From: Silvibacterium bohemicum
Lineage (GTDB): Bacteria; Acidobacteriota; Terriglobia; Terriglobales; Acidobacteriaceae
Reading direction: 5' to 3'
DNA: 64,000 nt
Assembly: GCF_001006305.1 (NCBI RefSeq)
Contig: NZ_LBHJ01000003.1
Location: forward strand, 1,149,428-1,213,427
Shown: positions 36,295 through 44,618 of the stretch, piece after piece
Position numbering within the stretch: the stretch's first letter is position 1
Layout: each line of letters opens with the position of its first letter
Program-made: the position numbers and the translations under genes
Notes under the pieces: model-generated
What the model saw: only the letters and a program-made list of their open reading frames with translations
What the model was told of the DNA's origin: nothing
The model's database searches: none

Positions 36295-37365
36295 ATGCTT
36301 CCTGAAGCTCAAGGAGACACGGCCATTCCCACCATAGTTGCGCCCCATTCCCCCGCCAGCGAAAGATACTCCCGCCAGGTGCTTTTTTCCGGCATCGGCG
36401 AAGCCGGCCAGGAGAAGCTGGCCGCCGCGCACGTCGCCCTGGTAGGCTGTGGAGCCACCGGCGCGGCGGCCGCATCCCTGCTGGCCCGCGCCGGAATCGG
36501 CGCTCTTACCCTTATCGACCGCGACTTTGTCGAAGAGAGTAACCTGCAGCGTCAGGTGCTCTTCGACGAGGCCGACGTTCGCGATGCCCTGCCCAAAGCC
36601 GAGGCCGCGCGCCGCAAGATCGCCCTCTTCAATAGCGAAGTCAAAGTCTATGCGCATGTGGCCGATCTGACACCGGGAAATATCCACGCTCTGCTCGCCG
36701 GCTCCACCCTCGTTCTGGACGCAACCGACAACTTCGAGACCCGCTACCTGCTCAACGACTATGCCGTCGAGCAGAATAAGCCGTGGATCTACTCGGCCGC
36801 GGTTGGCGCCTATGCCGTCACCATGAATATCCTGCCCGGAGAAACCTCCTGCCTCGCCTGCATTTTTCCCGAGCCGCCCACGGGAGCCGTCGAAACCTGC
36901 GACACCGCGGGAATCCTGAATTCCGCAGTCAACTTCGCCGCCTCGCTCGCCGTCACCGAGACCATGAAGTACGTTGCCGGCAACCGCTCCGGATTGCGGC
37001 GCACCCTGCTCTCCTACGATCTCTGGAACAACGAGTGGTCCGAGGTATCGGCAGCCGCGCCTCGCGCCGGCTGCCAGGTCTGCGGCGAGCGCGACTTCCG
37101 CCATCTGCGCGGGGAGGGCCGCCCTCACATCACGCTTTGCGGACGAAACTCGGTGCAGATTCACGAGCACAGCCGTCCCGTGGATCTGGCGGCGATGAGT
37201 GAGCGCCTGCAGGCGCACGGCAAAGTTCGCTTTAACAGCATGCTTCTGCGCTTCGAGCGCGGCGAGTACGTTCTGACCCTCTTCGCCGACGGCCGAGCCA
37301 TCATCCAGGGGACAACCGACGTCGCGCAGGCGCGAAGCCTCTATGCCCGATTTATCGGGTCGTAA
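36295..37365 (+). CDS. ThiF/MoeB-family E1-like adenylyltransferase
   Basis: 356 residues. The nucleotide-binding loop ALVGCGATGAAAA (48-60), acidic DRDFVEESNLQRQ (75-87), and DATDNFETRYLLND (142-155) are the E1-like fold. Zinc ligands are C186/C189 (SCLACIF) and C260/C263 (GCQVCGE). A candidate active-site cysteine is C202 in VETCDTAGIL. The family adenylates the C-terminal glycine of small ubiquitin-like sulfur carriers for thiamine, molybdopterin or tungstopterin synthesis. The extra domain after residue 270 is small and not a full rhodanese. No ThiS or MoaD gene is adjacent, so the partner is unknown. Confidence 0.88.
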   Translation: MLPEAQGDTAIPTIVAPHSPASERYSRQVLFSGIGEAGQEKLAAAHVALVGCGATGAAAASLLARAGIGALTLIDRDFVEESNLQRQVLFDEADVRDALPKAEAARRKIALFNSEVKVYAHVADLTPGNIHALLAGSTLVLDATDNFETRYLLNDYAVEQNKPWIYSAAVGAYAVTMNILPGETSCLACIFPEPPTGAVETCDTAGILNSAVNFAASLAVTETMKYVAGNRSGLRRTLLSYDLWNNEWSEVSAAAPRAGCQVCGERDFRHLRGEGRPHITLCGRNSVQIHEHSRPVDLAAMSERLQAHGKVRFNSMLLRFERGEYVLTLFADGRAIIQGTTDVAQARSLYARFIGS

Positions 37366-37618
37366 AAAATAGGGTTTTGCAAAGAAAAATGAGACGATGG
37401 CCGCGGGAGCACCATCGTAATCTGGTAGAGGTTTCTTGCAAGCTCAATACAAGCAACCTTTTGCGCCGGTCATGCTTCCTACCCTGAAATTGCGCCTGTC
37501 ATTGGAATAGCAAATTGCACGTAGCGGTTAACCCATGAGCCACACCACACAAACACCGCTAGGCACTACGCAGGGAGCGAGCACGCATGCACTCATCGCA
37601 AGCATTCAGGAGTCTGGC

Positions 37619-38251
37619 ATGAGCACCGGCCAGGCAGCACCAAAACCCGTACATCAGCATATGCGCCGCAATCCGCCCATCGCCGGCGAGGCCGAAGCCA
37701 TCCAGGCTGCGCAAGGTGGAGACGCACGCGCCTTTGAGACTCTTTACGCACTGCACAAGCGCCGCGTTTATTCGCTGTGCTTGCGCATGCTGGGCAACGT
37801 GGCCGAAGCCGAAGATCTTACCCAGGAAGCCTTCCTTCAGCTCTATCGCAAGATCGCAACCTTTCGCGGCGACTCGGCCTTCTCGACCTGGCTGCATCGC
37901 CTCGCCGTGAACGTGGTGCTGATGCACCTCCGCAAAAAGGGACTTCCCCAGGTCTCGCTCGAAGAGACGCTCGAGCCTTCGCAGGAAGACGGCCCGCGCA
38001 AGGATATCGGAGCGCGCGACCTCATGCTCTCCGGATCGATCGACCGCGTCACCCTCGAACGCGCCGTCGAAAACCTTCCCCCGGGCTACCGCCTGGTCTT
38101 TGTCCTCCACGATGTGGAGGGCTACGAACATAACGAAATTGCCGATATGCTTGCCTGCTCCATTGGGAATAGCAAGTCGCAACTCCACAAAGCGCGCATG
38201 AAACTACGCGACCTGCTCCGTACCGGAGAGCGCAAGGAGCCGGCCGTATGA
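37619..38251 (+). CDS. ECF-type RNA polymerase sigma factor
   Basis: 210 residues. Region 2 ([41 protein letters not shown]) and region 4 ([33 protein letters not shown], then [18 protein letters not shown]) are intact, with a short variable linker. It redirects polymerase to its own promoters. Start chosen at ATG 37619, with AGGAG 6 nt upstream; an in-frame ATG at 37535 has no ribosome site. It overlaps the anti-sigma gene by ATGA. The RpoE-like type suggests envelope or general stress, but the regulon is not visible. Confidence 0.88.
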   Translation: MSTGQAAPKPVHQHMRRNPPIAGEAEAIQAAQGGDARAFETLYALHKRRVYSLCLRMLGNVAEAEDLTQEAFLQLYRKIATFRGDSAFSTWLHRLAVNVVLMHLRKKGLPQVSLEETLEPSQEDGPRKDIGARDLMLSGSIDRVTLERAVENLPPGYRLVFVLHDVEGYEHNEIADMLACSIGNSKSQLHKARMKLRDLLRTGERKEPAV

Positions 38252-38538
38252 CCACGACGCGATCTGACCGGAAGACCATGACCTGTGCCGAATTTCAAGA
38301 CCGCCTGCCTGAGTTGTTCGAGTCCCACGCCGATCTCAGTGCGGAAGAGCATCTGAAGACCTGCGAGAACTGCGCCGCGCTGGTGCGCGATCTGGAGTAC
38401 ATCGCGCAACAGGCGAAGCTGCTGCTTCCCATTCACGATCCCAGCCCCGCAGTATGGGACAAGATCGAGAACGCGATCCAGACAGAAGGCTCAGGACAGG
38501 AACGCGCCGAAGCCAACCGGCCCCCCGTTCGTGCTTAA
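38248..38538 (+). CDS. Soluble zinc-finger anti-sigma factor
   Basis: 96 residues. C13 and a downstream H-x3-C-x2-C motif ([19 protein letters not shown]) are the zf-HC2/ZAS motif that holds ECF factors inactive. There is no TM helix, so unlike RseA-type proteins it should act in the cytosol and sense a cytoplasmic signal. The start overlaps the sigma gene stop by ATGA; an internal ATG at codon 11 is possible. The tail is Pro/Glu-rich and disordered. Confidence 0.86.
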   Translation: MTTTRSDRKTMTCAEFQDRLPELFESHADLSAEEHLKTCENCAALVRDLEYIAQQAKLLLPIHDPSPAVWDKIENAIQTEGSGQERAEANRPPVRA

Positions 38539-38576
38539 GGTACACGCTTCAGGTGGCTGCTTAAGATTCGGACTAA

Positions 38577-38616
38577 TAGTACGAGCTTAGCGGGAGTAGT
38601 ACGAGCTTAGCGGGAG
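38577..38616. repeat. 20-bp unit repeated twice in tandem
   Basis: TAGTACGAGCTTAGCGGGAG occurs at 38577-38596 and again at 38597-38616 with no spacer. It lies between the anti-sigma gene and the small zinc-ribbon gene. No known element is recognised. Confidence 0.75.
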
Positions 38617-38774
38617 ATCATCGCCGGCAGCCGAACAGCCGGCGATGACCGATCCGTCGTAGCGTTATCCTGCGCTGACGGCCAGGCCATTTCACGTCTT
38701 AATCGCACTTCCAGCGAATGAATCTTTCTCTTTGCCGGTGCGTCAAACAAGCATCCACACGGAGGAATTGAAAC

Positions 38775-38936
38775 GTGGCTGCTTATTGCGCCTGCTGTGG
38801 CGCTGAGATCAAATTGAAGGCGGAGCCGTGCCACATGTGCGGAACTCCGCAGCACGGGGCGCTCCCTACCAAAGTGACGTCATTGTCGCCTGAAATCCAT
38901 CCGCAAAAAAAGCCAACCGATAAGCCTGCAGCATAA
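38775..38936 (+). CDS. 53-aa double-CxxC zinc-ribbon protein
   Basis: GTG at 38775 with GGAGG 9 nt upstream, TAA at 38934-38936. The start VAAYCACCGAEIKLKAEPCH and the following MCGTPQHG give two CxxC pairs (residues 5/8 and 19/22), a zinc-ribbon arrangement. The tail is Pro/Lys-rich. Proteins of this size with two CxxC knuckles are often nucleic-acid or protein-binding. Function unknown. It follows the sigma/anti-sigma pair by about 240 bp and may or may not belong to that unit. Confidence 0.6.
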   Translation: MAAYCACCGAEIKLKAEPCHMCGTPQHGALPTKVTSLSPEIHPQKKPTDKPAA

Positions 38937-39224
38937 CGTAGGTAGTTAGACTGGCACCCTAAGCGAAATAGTCTGGCCGTCCCATTCTCGAGCGAGCCTG
39001 CCCAGGCAGCGCCGAACTGTATTCGCGTCGCCCGGTATCGAGCGAGTCAAAAAGCCGAAAATGCGTGGGAGAGCTGTTTCTTAAGCGGCTCTCTCCTCGG
39101 CCAAGCAGCGGGAGTAGTTGAACTTACTGCCCCAGCTGCTGACGCAAAGCCGACTTATGAGGAGTGACGCTTTTCAATGAGCTGCGTTTGTTGCGCAAGT
39201 AGTGCCACACGATAAGCTTTTGGA

Positions 39225-40121
39225 ATGGAACAGCGCAGTCACAGCAATAATCGAGAAACCAATGAGGCAAGGTCACGTGTCGAGCATTTACTGCTTTGCG
39301 CAGCCGCAGTTTTGTCTCCTACCCGCGATTGGCTTGAGAAAGCCTCTGTGGCGAATTGGCAACCTTCCGAAGAAGGTGTGATCAACCATTACCATTTGGT
39401 CCTTCGCTCAATTGTCGTGAAACAGGCTGAGGCTTTGGATAGCATTCTTATCCTCGCAAGAGGTGTGCGAGGATTTTCTGCAGTACCGCTGCTCAGGGCC
39501 ATGTATGAGGAGCTAATTTGGGTTTTGTATCTGGCATCTCGTACCGAAGATGAGGCCTCACGAATAGTTCATGCTTTAGGTGCTGTTGGAATTCACGAGA
39601 CATTTCTTGCACAAGAAAATTATGTGATTCCGAACACGGGCTCGGGCTTCTCACTCGAATGGAAGCTTCGAAGCAAATTCGCATATGATCGCGGGCGCGA
39701 TGAACTGCGCGACATATTCTCAGCCTCTGGATTCACGCTCAAGAAGCACCAGACTATTCCAAGCATGGCGCAACTTGCCAAATCGGTCTCAATGGAGACT
39801 ACGTATGGCTTTCTCTACCATGGGACATCACGCGCGGTACACTTCAGCGTTCCTGAACAGCTACGAAGAATATGGGGTAGGCCAGGGCAGATGACAATTT
39901 CTTCGTCCACCTTTGAGGCATATTGGGCTGCGTTCAGTCTCTACTGGGGAAGCTGGCTTTATTCGCTAACGTTCTTAACGACCGTGCCGCTGCTTCAGAC
40001 GCCGGATTTGCCCGATGAAGAACTTGAACAGCTAGGTCGTGCCATGGAGGCAGTCAAGAAGGACGGAGCTGTACCGATTCTTACCAATGCAGAAGTGTAT
40101 TGGCCTGAAACTTGGAGATGA
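39225..40121 (+). CDS. Second DUF5677-like protein
   Basis: 298 residues, helical and soluble. GFSAVPLLRAMYEELIWVLYLASR (about 84-107) parallels the RALFERIVTLKYL helix of the protein at 17849-18733. GTSRAVHFSVPEQL (about 200-213) is the late conserved H/S segment. The two are only distantly similar to each other. Base composition is lower in GC than the flanks, and the ribosome site (TTTGGA) is weak, both consistent with acquired DNA. It stands alone between long intergenic stretches. Function unknown. Confidence 0.55.
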   Translation: MEQRSHSNNRETNEARSRVEHLLLCAAAVLSPTRDWLEKASVANWQPSEEGVINHYHLVLRSIVVKQAEALDSILILARGVRGFSAVPLLRAMYEELIWVLYLASRTEDEASRIVHALGAVGIHETFLAQENYVIPNTGSGFSLEWKLRSKFAYDRGRDELRDIFSASGFTLKKHQTIPSMAQLAKSVSMETTYGFLYHGTSRAVHFSVPEQLRRIWGRPGQMTISSSTFEAYWAAFSLYWGSWLYSLTFLTTVPLLQTPDLPDEELEQLGRAMEAVKKDGAVPILTNAEVYWPETWR

Positions 40122-40322
40122 ATCTCCTGCGGCGCGCAGTTCAGGCAGTCAAGTCCCCATGAACGCCGTTCTGTTTACCAATCCCAGCCGAATATCTCCG
40201 CGATAACCTACAGCCCCTGAAACGTCCCGCTTATCTAAGTTCGATTCTCGAATAGGTCCGCTTGTAGGTCGACTCTTGCGCGTTCCAAAACTCAGTTTCT
40301 GCACCTAACTACGCCGACAGAT

Positions 40323-41168
40323 TCAAATCCCCATCTCAGTTGTTCTCAAAGCACACTCAGACGGCTCTCTGCAATTCCGCCGCAAGGCAGAGCCGTTTCG
40401 CGGACCGATTGTTTCCCCGATAAGTTCGGCCAATATACCGGGAATAGGCGGTGACAATGTTTTCGGGATTGTCTCGCGCGAGTCGTTCGTCTCTGCCCGC
40501 CCCGCCTGATTTTCCTCTCGCGATCGATCTCTCCCCACCTTCTGCACCGTGCTCAAGCTCAGCGCGCCTTCGATCACGGGTGTCTCACTCCCGCTGGAAA
40601 ATTTTCCGGCCGGGATGGACCCTTCCCTTCCCGCGGAATTCTCGTCCGGCGACTCATAGCCTGCCTCAGGCAGAGCTGCGTCAGGGCTGTCCGGATGCAG
40701 GGTCCGATAGAGGTATTCGGCGAACGACCACGTCCGCTCCTGCTTCACCTCCTGCTCCTGATAAGGCGTCTCCGGTGCCATCTCTTCCCCTTCCGGACTG
40801 AGCACGATCTCCGAGACAGGCTCGGAGGCCGGCTGCGCGGCGGAATCCTCCTTGGACCGGGTGCGGGAGCTGGCACGAGGCAGCGTCTGCGCGGCGACCC
40901 GCAGCGTGGCGTTGAGAATCCGCGCGGCGTTGAGGTCCAGAGTACCCGCAGCGACGGCGCGAGCGATATCGGTAGCCGCGGTCTGGATGGCGGCATGGCT
41001 GTCGAGGAGCGGAATTTCCAGCGCCGCCGGAGCCGTGCGGCGGCGGCGATCGCGATCATGGGCAAAGCAGTGGTCCCCGCCCCGGAGAGCAGGAGCTTCG
41101 CACTGATATCCGCTGGGACGAAGCGCGCGACAGCGTCGCCGCACTTTAGATTGGCTTGGATTGGTCAT
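40323..41168 (-). CDS. Unknown protein with a Cys3-His N-terminal motif
   Basis: 281 residues. Near the N-terminus RRRCRALRPSGYQCEAPAL is followed by RGGDHCFAHDRDRRRR, giving a C-x9-C-x8-C-x2-H pattern that looks like a small zinc-binding unit with a basic tail. A helix (IQTAATDIARAVAAGTLDLNAARILNATLRVAAQTL) follows. The remainder is Ser/Glu/Pro-rich and probably disordered. The motif resembles one found in many acidobacterial proteins of unknown role, but I cannot name the family. Start is the ATG encoding MTNPSQSK, with AGGAG 5-6 nt upstream. Confidence 0.6.
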   Translation of the reverse strand: MTNPSQSKVRRRCRALRPSGYQCEAPALRGGDHCFAHDRDRRRRTAPAALEIPLLDSHAAIQTAATDIARAVAAGTLDLNAARILNATLRVAAQTLPRASSRTRSKEDSAAQPASEPVSEIVLSPEGEEMAPETPYQEQEVKQERTWSFAEYLYRTLHPDSPDAALPEAGYESPDENSAGREGSIPAGKFSSGSETPVIEGALSLSTVQKVGRDRSREENQAGRAETNDSRETIPKTLSPPIPGILAELIGETIGPRNGSALRRNCREPSECALRTTEMGI

Positions 41169-41191
41169 GACGCTCCTAGAGACGAGTAAAT

Positions 41192-41256
41192 GCTGAAGCG
41201 TAGCCTCAGGGAATGAGAGCCATCTCACTCATTCGGCTCGCTACGGCCGCTTCAGC
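41192..41256. other. 65-nt hairpin in the leader of the Cys-motif protein
   Basis: Arms 41192-41200 and 41248-41256 pair over 9 bp, 41201-41204 with 41240-41243 over 4 bp, and 41211-41217 with 41228-41234 over 7 bp. On the minus strand it would fold about 25-90 nt before the start codon at 41168. A regulatory leader is possible. Confidence 0.5.
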
Positions 41257-41334
41257 GAAGGACTCCTTAACTGATTCGCTAGAGCTGAACCCACCGACGC
41301 CAGGAGCTCGTCATCCGAAGCGTAGCGGGCTCAA

Positions 41335-41371
41335 AGCAAAAGGCGCAGCCGTTTCGGCTGCGCCTTTTGCT
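41335..41371. terminator. Bidirectional-type terminator hairpin
   Basis: A perfect 17-bp stem (41335-41351 with 41355-41371) with a 3-nt loop. The stem's outer AAAA/TTTT gives a T-tract in either direction; on the minus strand TTTTGCTTT follows, so it would end transcription coming from the pentapeptide gene. Confidence 0.8.
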
Positions 41372-41546
41372 CTACTCTTCCAGAATATCAAGCCAGAGCG
41401 AATTCCCTGCCAAATCTCATGATCGGTTTGGCGAGTGGAATCTGCGGGTTAGAGAAAAGTTTAAGGGAGCGGGGTTGACAGGCTCCTGGGGGAGGGCTCT
41501 GTGTCTACCTTTTGTAGCCACTATTGTTACAGAAAACCGCCCGAAT

Positions 41547-41565
41547 GTGCAACAACTTGTTGCAC
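41547..41565. promoter_or_regulatory. 19-nt perfect dyad, candidate operator
   Basis: GTGCAACAA-C-TTGTTGCAC: 9-bp arms around one central base. Too tight for an RNA hairpin, so a DNA-binding site is more likely. It lies in the 3' intergenic region 92 bp past the pentapeptide gene's stop. Confidence 0.45.
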
Positions 41566-41656
41566 GACCGGCCACGAATTCCTCGCTTTTGCCATGGAAT
41601 CAACTGCTCTTTTGATGGGATCGACGATCCCCACGGCCTCGCCTCCCTGATCCAGG

Positions 41657-42418
41657 TCAATCCGGGACGCTTGTCTGAACCGCTCCATTTTTGAGAGCCC
41701 AGTCGACGAAGCCGGCGGGAGGATTCCTTACCCCGGCGATGTTCGCACCGCGGATGCTCTTGATCTGCCGCCAATCGATGCTGCGCAGGTCGGCGAGCCC
41801 CAGATCGGCGGCGGAGAGATCGGTTCCGGCGAAGCGCGCCGACGCCAGATTGGCCCCCTTCAGGTCGTCATTATCCATATCGGCATCGGTGAATGAAGCG
41901 CCTTCCAGATTGCTGTAGCGGAAGTTGGCCGAGCGCAGATTTGCGCTGGTGAAGTCGGCCCCGCGCAGGTCGCTGCTGCGCAGATCGGCGGCGCTGAAGT
42001 CGGAGCGCAGAAGATCGGCGTGCTCCAGCCGCAGGCCCTGCAGGAAGGCGGTCGAGACGTCGACACCGACCAGCGGCACGTGATCTGCATTCAATTCCTG
42101 GAGAGCGTCGATGCGGCCTCCGCTGCCGCCCTTGCCCTGCGCGGTGTTGATCACCTGCCAGGCCTGATAGTGGCGCTGCTTCACGCGATCTCCCGAGGCG
42201 CTGAAGTAGAAAATGACGGCCACCAGGACGGAGAAGCTGCCTAGGTAATCGAGCACGTCGAGAAAGCTCCAGCGGCTGAGCCCGTAGGCCACCCACTGCC
42301 AGGTCCACTCGAAGGCGATGAAGGGGACGATCCAATGGCTCTTGATGTGGGAGCGCACCAGGCTCCAGTTGGCCGGGCGTCTTCGGACGGGGTGGGTGAT
42401 CATCTGCAGCGGCTCCAT
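41657..42418 (-). CDS. Membrane-anchored pentapeptide-repeat protein
   Basis: 253 residues. Two TM helices (IVPFIAFEWTWQWVAYGL and VLDYLGSFSVLVAVIFYF, about 30-72) precede a cytoplasmic-type right-handed beta-helix of A(D/N)LxX repeats (about 125-225): LLRSDFSAADLRSSDLRGAD and onward. It ends with an amphipathic tail. Such repeats can mimic DNA or act as scaffolds; with a membrane anchor the role is unknown. The ATG at 42403 (codon 6) has GGAG at 9-nt spacing and is a good alternative start. Monocistronic. Confidence 0.8.
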   Translation of the reverse strand: MEPLQMITHPVRRRPANWSLVRSHIKSHWIVPFIAFEWTWQWVAYGLSRWSFLDVLDYLGSFSVLVAVIFYFSASGDRVKQRHYQAWQVINTAQGKGGSGGRIDALQELNADHVPLVGVDVSTAFLQGLRLEHADLLRSDFSAADLRSSDLRGADFTSANLRSANFRYSNLEGASFTDADMDNDDLKGANLASARFAGTDLSAADLGLADLRSIDWRQIKSIRGANIAGVRNPPAGFVDWALKNGAVQTSVPD

Positions 42419-42597
42419 GGCTCCATGGTTCGGTGGCTCTCTGGTCAGTTCAGAAATGGTTCAGCTCGGGAATATGGCTATCGTCATTCCGACAACGGGA
42501 GCAGCTTCAGGTTACGGTACAGACGGGATGAGAGGCGAAAGCGGCACAGGATTGTGACCTTCGCGCGTCCTGCACCCTCTGATACTCTCACCCGTGA

Positions 42598-43398
42598 ATG
42601 TCTATTCCTTACTATCATGTCGACTCGTTTACGGATGAAATCTTCGGCGGCAATCCTGCCGGAGTCTGCATTCTTGAGGCATTTCCCGCCGATGCCGTCC
42701 TCAAGAAAATTGCAGCGGAGAACCGCCACAGCGAGACGGCGTTCGTCGTAGCCCGCTCCGATGGCAGCTTCGATCTGCGCTGGTTCACGCCGGTCGTCGA
42801 AGACGATCTGTGCGGACACGCGACTCTGGCGACGGCGTATATCCTCTGGCTGCGTCAGCACCATGATTGGCCGGTATGCTTTCACACCCGCAGCGGGTTG
42901 TTGACTGTAGATCGCGTCGACGACCTCTTCGAGATGGACTTTCCATCCCGGCCGCCAGTACGGGGTGAAGAATGGCCGGAGCTTCTGTCGGCTCTCGGCC
43001 TCGAAAAAGGCGAGATCCTGCGCTCGGTGCGCGATGTGCTCGTGGTTCTCGATCACACGGAGCAAGTGCAAAGCCTGACGCCGGATTTCGCCGCCCTGGC
43101 CGAGCTGGGCCTGGGCATCGGCGGAGCTATCGTCACCGCTCCCGGCGACGGCGATAGTTCTGACGTGGACTATGTGTGCCGGCTCTTCGCACCCTCTGCC
43201 GGGATCAACGAAGATCCCGCGACGGGATCGATCCACTGCACGCTCGCGCCATATTGGGCCGAACGCACCGGCAAGCAGGCGTTCCAAGCGCGGCAACTGA
43301 GCGCCCGCGGAGGACGCATGCAATGCCGAATCGCCGGAGATCGAGTCAAGATATCCGGCTGCGCCAGGCTTTATCTTGAGGGAGCCATTCATCTGTAA
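42598..43398 (+). CDS. PhzF-family isomerase-like protein
   Basis: 266 residues, two-lobed diaminopimelate-epimerase fold. VDSFTDEIFGGNPAGVC (8-24), ENRHSETAFV (40-49, with the catalytic-type Glu45), VEDDLCGHATLATAY (about 67-81) and INEDPATGSIHCTLAPYW (about 206-223) are all family motifs. PhzF itself isomerises a phenazine precursor, but most members are of unknown substrate and no phenazine genes are nearby. Complete length; plain ATG start. It is followed by the HTH operon after 140 bp. Confidence 0.88.
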   Translation: MSIPYYHVDSFTDEIFGGNPAGVCILEAFPADAVLKKIAAENRHSETAFVVARSDGSFDLRWFTPVVEDDLCGHATLATAYILWLRQHHDWPVCFHTRSGLLTVDRVDDLFEMDFPSRPPVRGEEWPELLSALGLEKGEILRSVRDVLVVLDHTEQVQSLTPDFAALAELGLGIGGAIVTAPGDGDSSDVDYVCRLFAPSAGINEDPATGSIHCTLAPYWAERTGKQAFQARQLSARGGRMQCRIAGDRVKISGCARLYLEGAIHL

Positions 43399-43493
43399 CA
43401 CGTTGAATGACGCTGGTCTGCCTCAATTGCCTAGCCTGACATAGGGGTTACTCGCTTCTCGGAAATGCGTTTGAGCATTCAACGATATTGACA

Positions 43494-43508
43494 CTTTGCG
43501 CTGCAAAG
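43494..43508. promoter_or_regulatory. Operator site 1, CTTTG-N5-CAAAG
   Basis: CTTTGCGCTGCAAAG is a dyad with 5-bp arms and a 5-bp centre. Its centre is 21 bp from that of site 2, two helical turns, so both face the same side of the DNA. Confidence 0.75.
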
Positions 43509-43514
43509 CTTACG

Positions 43515-43529
43515 CTTTGTATCACAAAG
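43515..43529. promoter_or_regulatory. Operator site 2, CTTTG-N5-CAAAG
   Basis: CTTTGTATCACAAAG, same arms, different centre. It ends 9 bp before the ATG at 43539, so a bound protein would block promoter or ribosome entry. Confidence 0.75.
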
Positions 43530-43538
43530 TGCTTATTC

Positions 43539-44159
43539 ATGACTGACCTCAACCGCGCGCTCGCCGATATTCGAAATATTCGCCGCCAGGTGGCAGAAAC
43601 CACCGAGTTCCACGGGTACGGCCCGCTCACGCTTTCTGCGACTGCTGGGTTTGCGCTCCTCGCCGGCGCGATTCAGTCCCATTACCTTCCCGAGCCTGCG
43701 GCACATCCTGCACAGTATGTCGCCCTCTGGCTTTCCACCGGCGTTATTTCTGCTGCGCTTATTGCTGCACAGATGCTTACGCGTGTTAACCGCCTCCACT
43801 CCAGCATGGCGGACGAAATAGTTCGCGCAGCCGTTGCGCAATTCCTTCCGGCAGGGATTACCGGCGTCATTCTGCCCCTTGTGTTGCTGCACATTACAAA
43901 GGACGTCTTCTGGATGCTCCCTGGTCTCTGGCAAATTATCTTCAGCCTGGGCGTCTTCGCCTCATGCCGCACTTTGCCGCGACCGATGCTTCTCGCAGGG
44001 TCCTGGTTCCTGCTCACAGGTATGGCTAGCGTGTCTCTCGGAGATGTCCGCGCTCTCGCTCCGGCCACGATGGCCGACTCGTACGCAGTCGGCATGGCTC
44101 TCGTGGCCGCGATCCACTATCTCTCCGCAAGGAAGGCGTCTGTCGATGAAGACAACTAA
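43539..44159 (+). CDS. Four- to six-TM membrane protein of the HTH/CreD operon
   Basis: 206 residues. It begins MTDLNRALADIRNIRRQVAE, a charged helix, then TM segments near 28-46, 57-76, 100-120, 125-140, 145-162 and 175-190. I do not recognise a named family, though such membrane proteins often sit before winged-helix regulators of this type. Start is the ATG at 43539; the open frame's 17 earlier codons cover the operators. Its stop overlaps the regulator's start by 14 bp, so the two are coupled. Confidence 0.75.
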   Translation: MTDLNRALADIRNIRRQVAETTEFHGYGPLTLSATAGFALLAGAIQSHYLPEPAAHPAQYVALWLSTGVISAALIAAQMLTRVNRLHSSMADEIVRAAVAQFLPAGITGVILPLVLLHITKDVFWMLPGLWQIIFSLGVFASCRTLPRPMLLAGSWFLLTGMASVSLGDVRALAPATMADSYAVGMALVAAIHYLSARKASVDEDN

Positions 44160-44535
44160 GTCCAAGCCGACGGCTCCGTTCGCATACGAGGGCTTAGATC
44201 GCGTCATTCACGAGCGCGCCCGTCTGAGCATTCTTACATCTCTCATCACCCGCAGTGACGGCCTGAGCTTTATCGAACTCAAGCAACTCTGCGGCCTGAC
44301 CGACGGGAATCTTGCCCGGCACCTGCAAGTGCTCGAAGAAGACGGCATGCTCCGCATCAGCAAGGAGGGTAAGAGCGGTCGCGCACAGACAACGGCTCGC
44401 ATTACCGCCTCCGGCCGCAGTCGGTACCTCGAATATTTGACCATCCTGGAACAGGTCGTTCGTGACGCTGCTTCGGTGAATCACGAAGATCCAAAGGGTC
44501 AGTTCCTCCGAAAGCTTTCCCCCGCAAAAGCCTGA
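44146..44535 (+). CDS. Winged-helix transcriptional regulator (HTH_34-type)
   Basis: 129 residues. The core is FAYEGLDRVIHERARLSILTSLIT (about 12-35), SFIELKQLCGLTDGNLARHLQVLEEDGML (recognition helix) and the wing KEGKSGRAQTTARITASGRSRYLEYL. The form is that of small ArsR/MarR-like regulators that repress their own operon together with a CreD-like gene. It is the obvious candidate to bind the three CTTTG-N5-CAAAG dyads. Start ATG 44146 with GGAAGG about 10 nt upstream. No ligand domain is visible. Confidence 0.82.
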   Translation: MKTTKSKPTAPFAYEGLDRVIHERARLSILTSLITRSDGLSFIELKQLCGLTDGNLARHLQVLEEDGMLRISKEGKSGRAQTTARITASGRSRYLEYLTILEQVVRDAASVNHEDPKGQFLRKLSPAKA

Positions 44536-44579
44536 AGTATTGTTACCCATTCTGTAGATTGCTTTCTTTACGCATTCAA

Positions 44580-44596
44580 ACTTTGCGATGCAAAGT
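44580..44596. promoter_or_regulatory. Operator site 3, ACTTTG-N5-CAAAGT
   Basis: ACTTTGCGATGCAAAGT is a 17-bp dyad with arms one base longer than sites 1 and 2. It lies in the 83-bp gap before the CreD-like gene, which may thus have its own repressed promoter. Confidence 0.8.
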
Positions 44597-44618
44597 AAAC
44601 CTCAAGGAGAACAATGCA

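Larger units (their letters stand above)
41169..41656. other. Structured intergenic region
   Basis: 488 bp with no supported gene. It contains a 65-nt hairpin (41192-41256), a 17-bp-stem terminator (41335-41371) and a 19-nt dyad (41547-41565). Reading frames across it (69 and 82 codons, plus strand) run through these hairpins. Confidence 0.5.

Noticed and set aside
36142..37218. 358-codon minus frame opposite the ThiF-like gene
   Set aside because: The plus strand carries nucleotide-binding and zinc motifs; this frame is Gly/Ala/Val repeats typical of antisense shadows.
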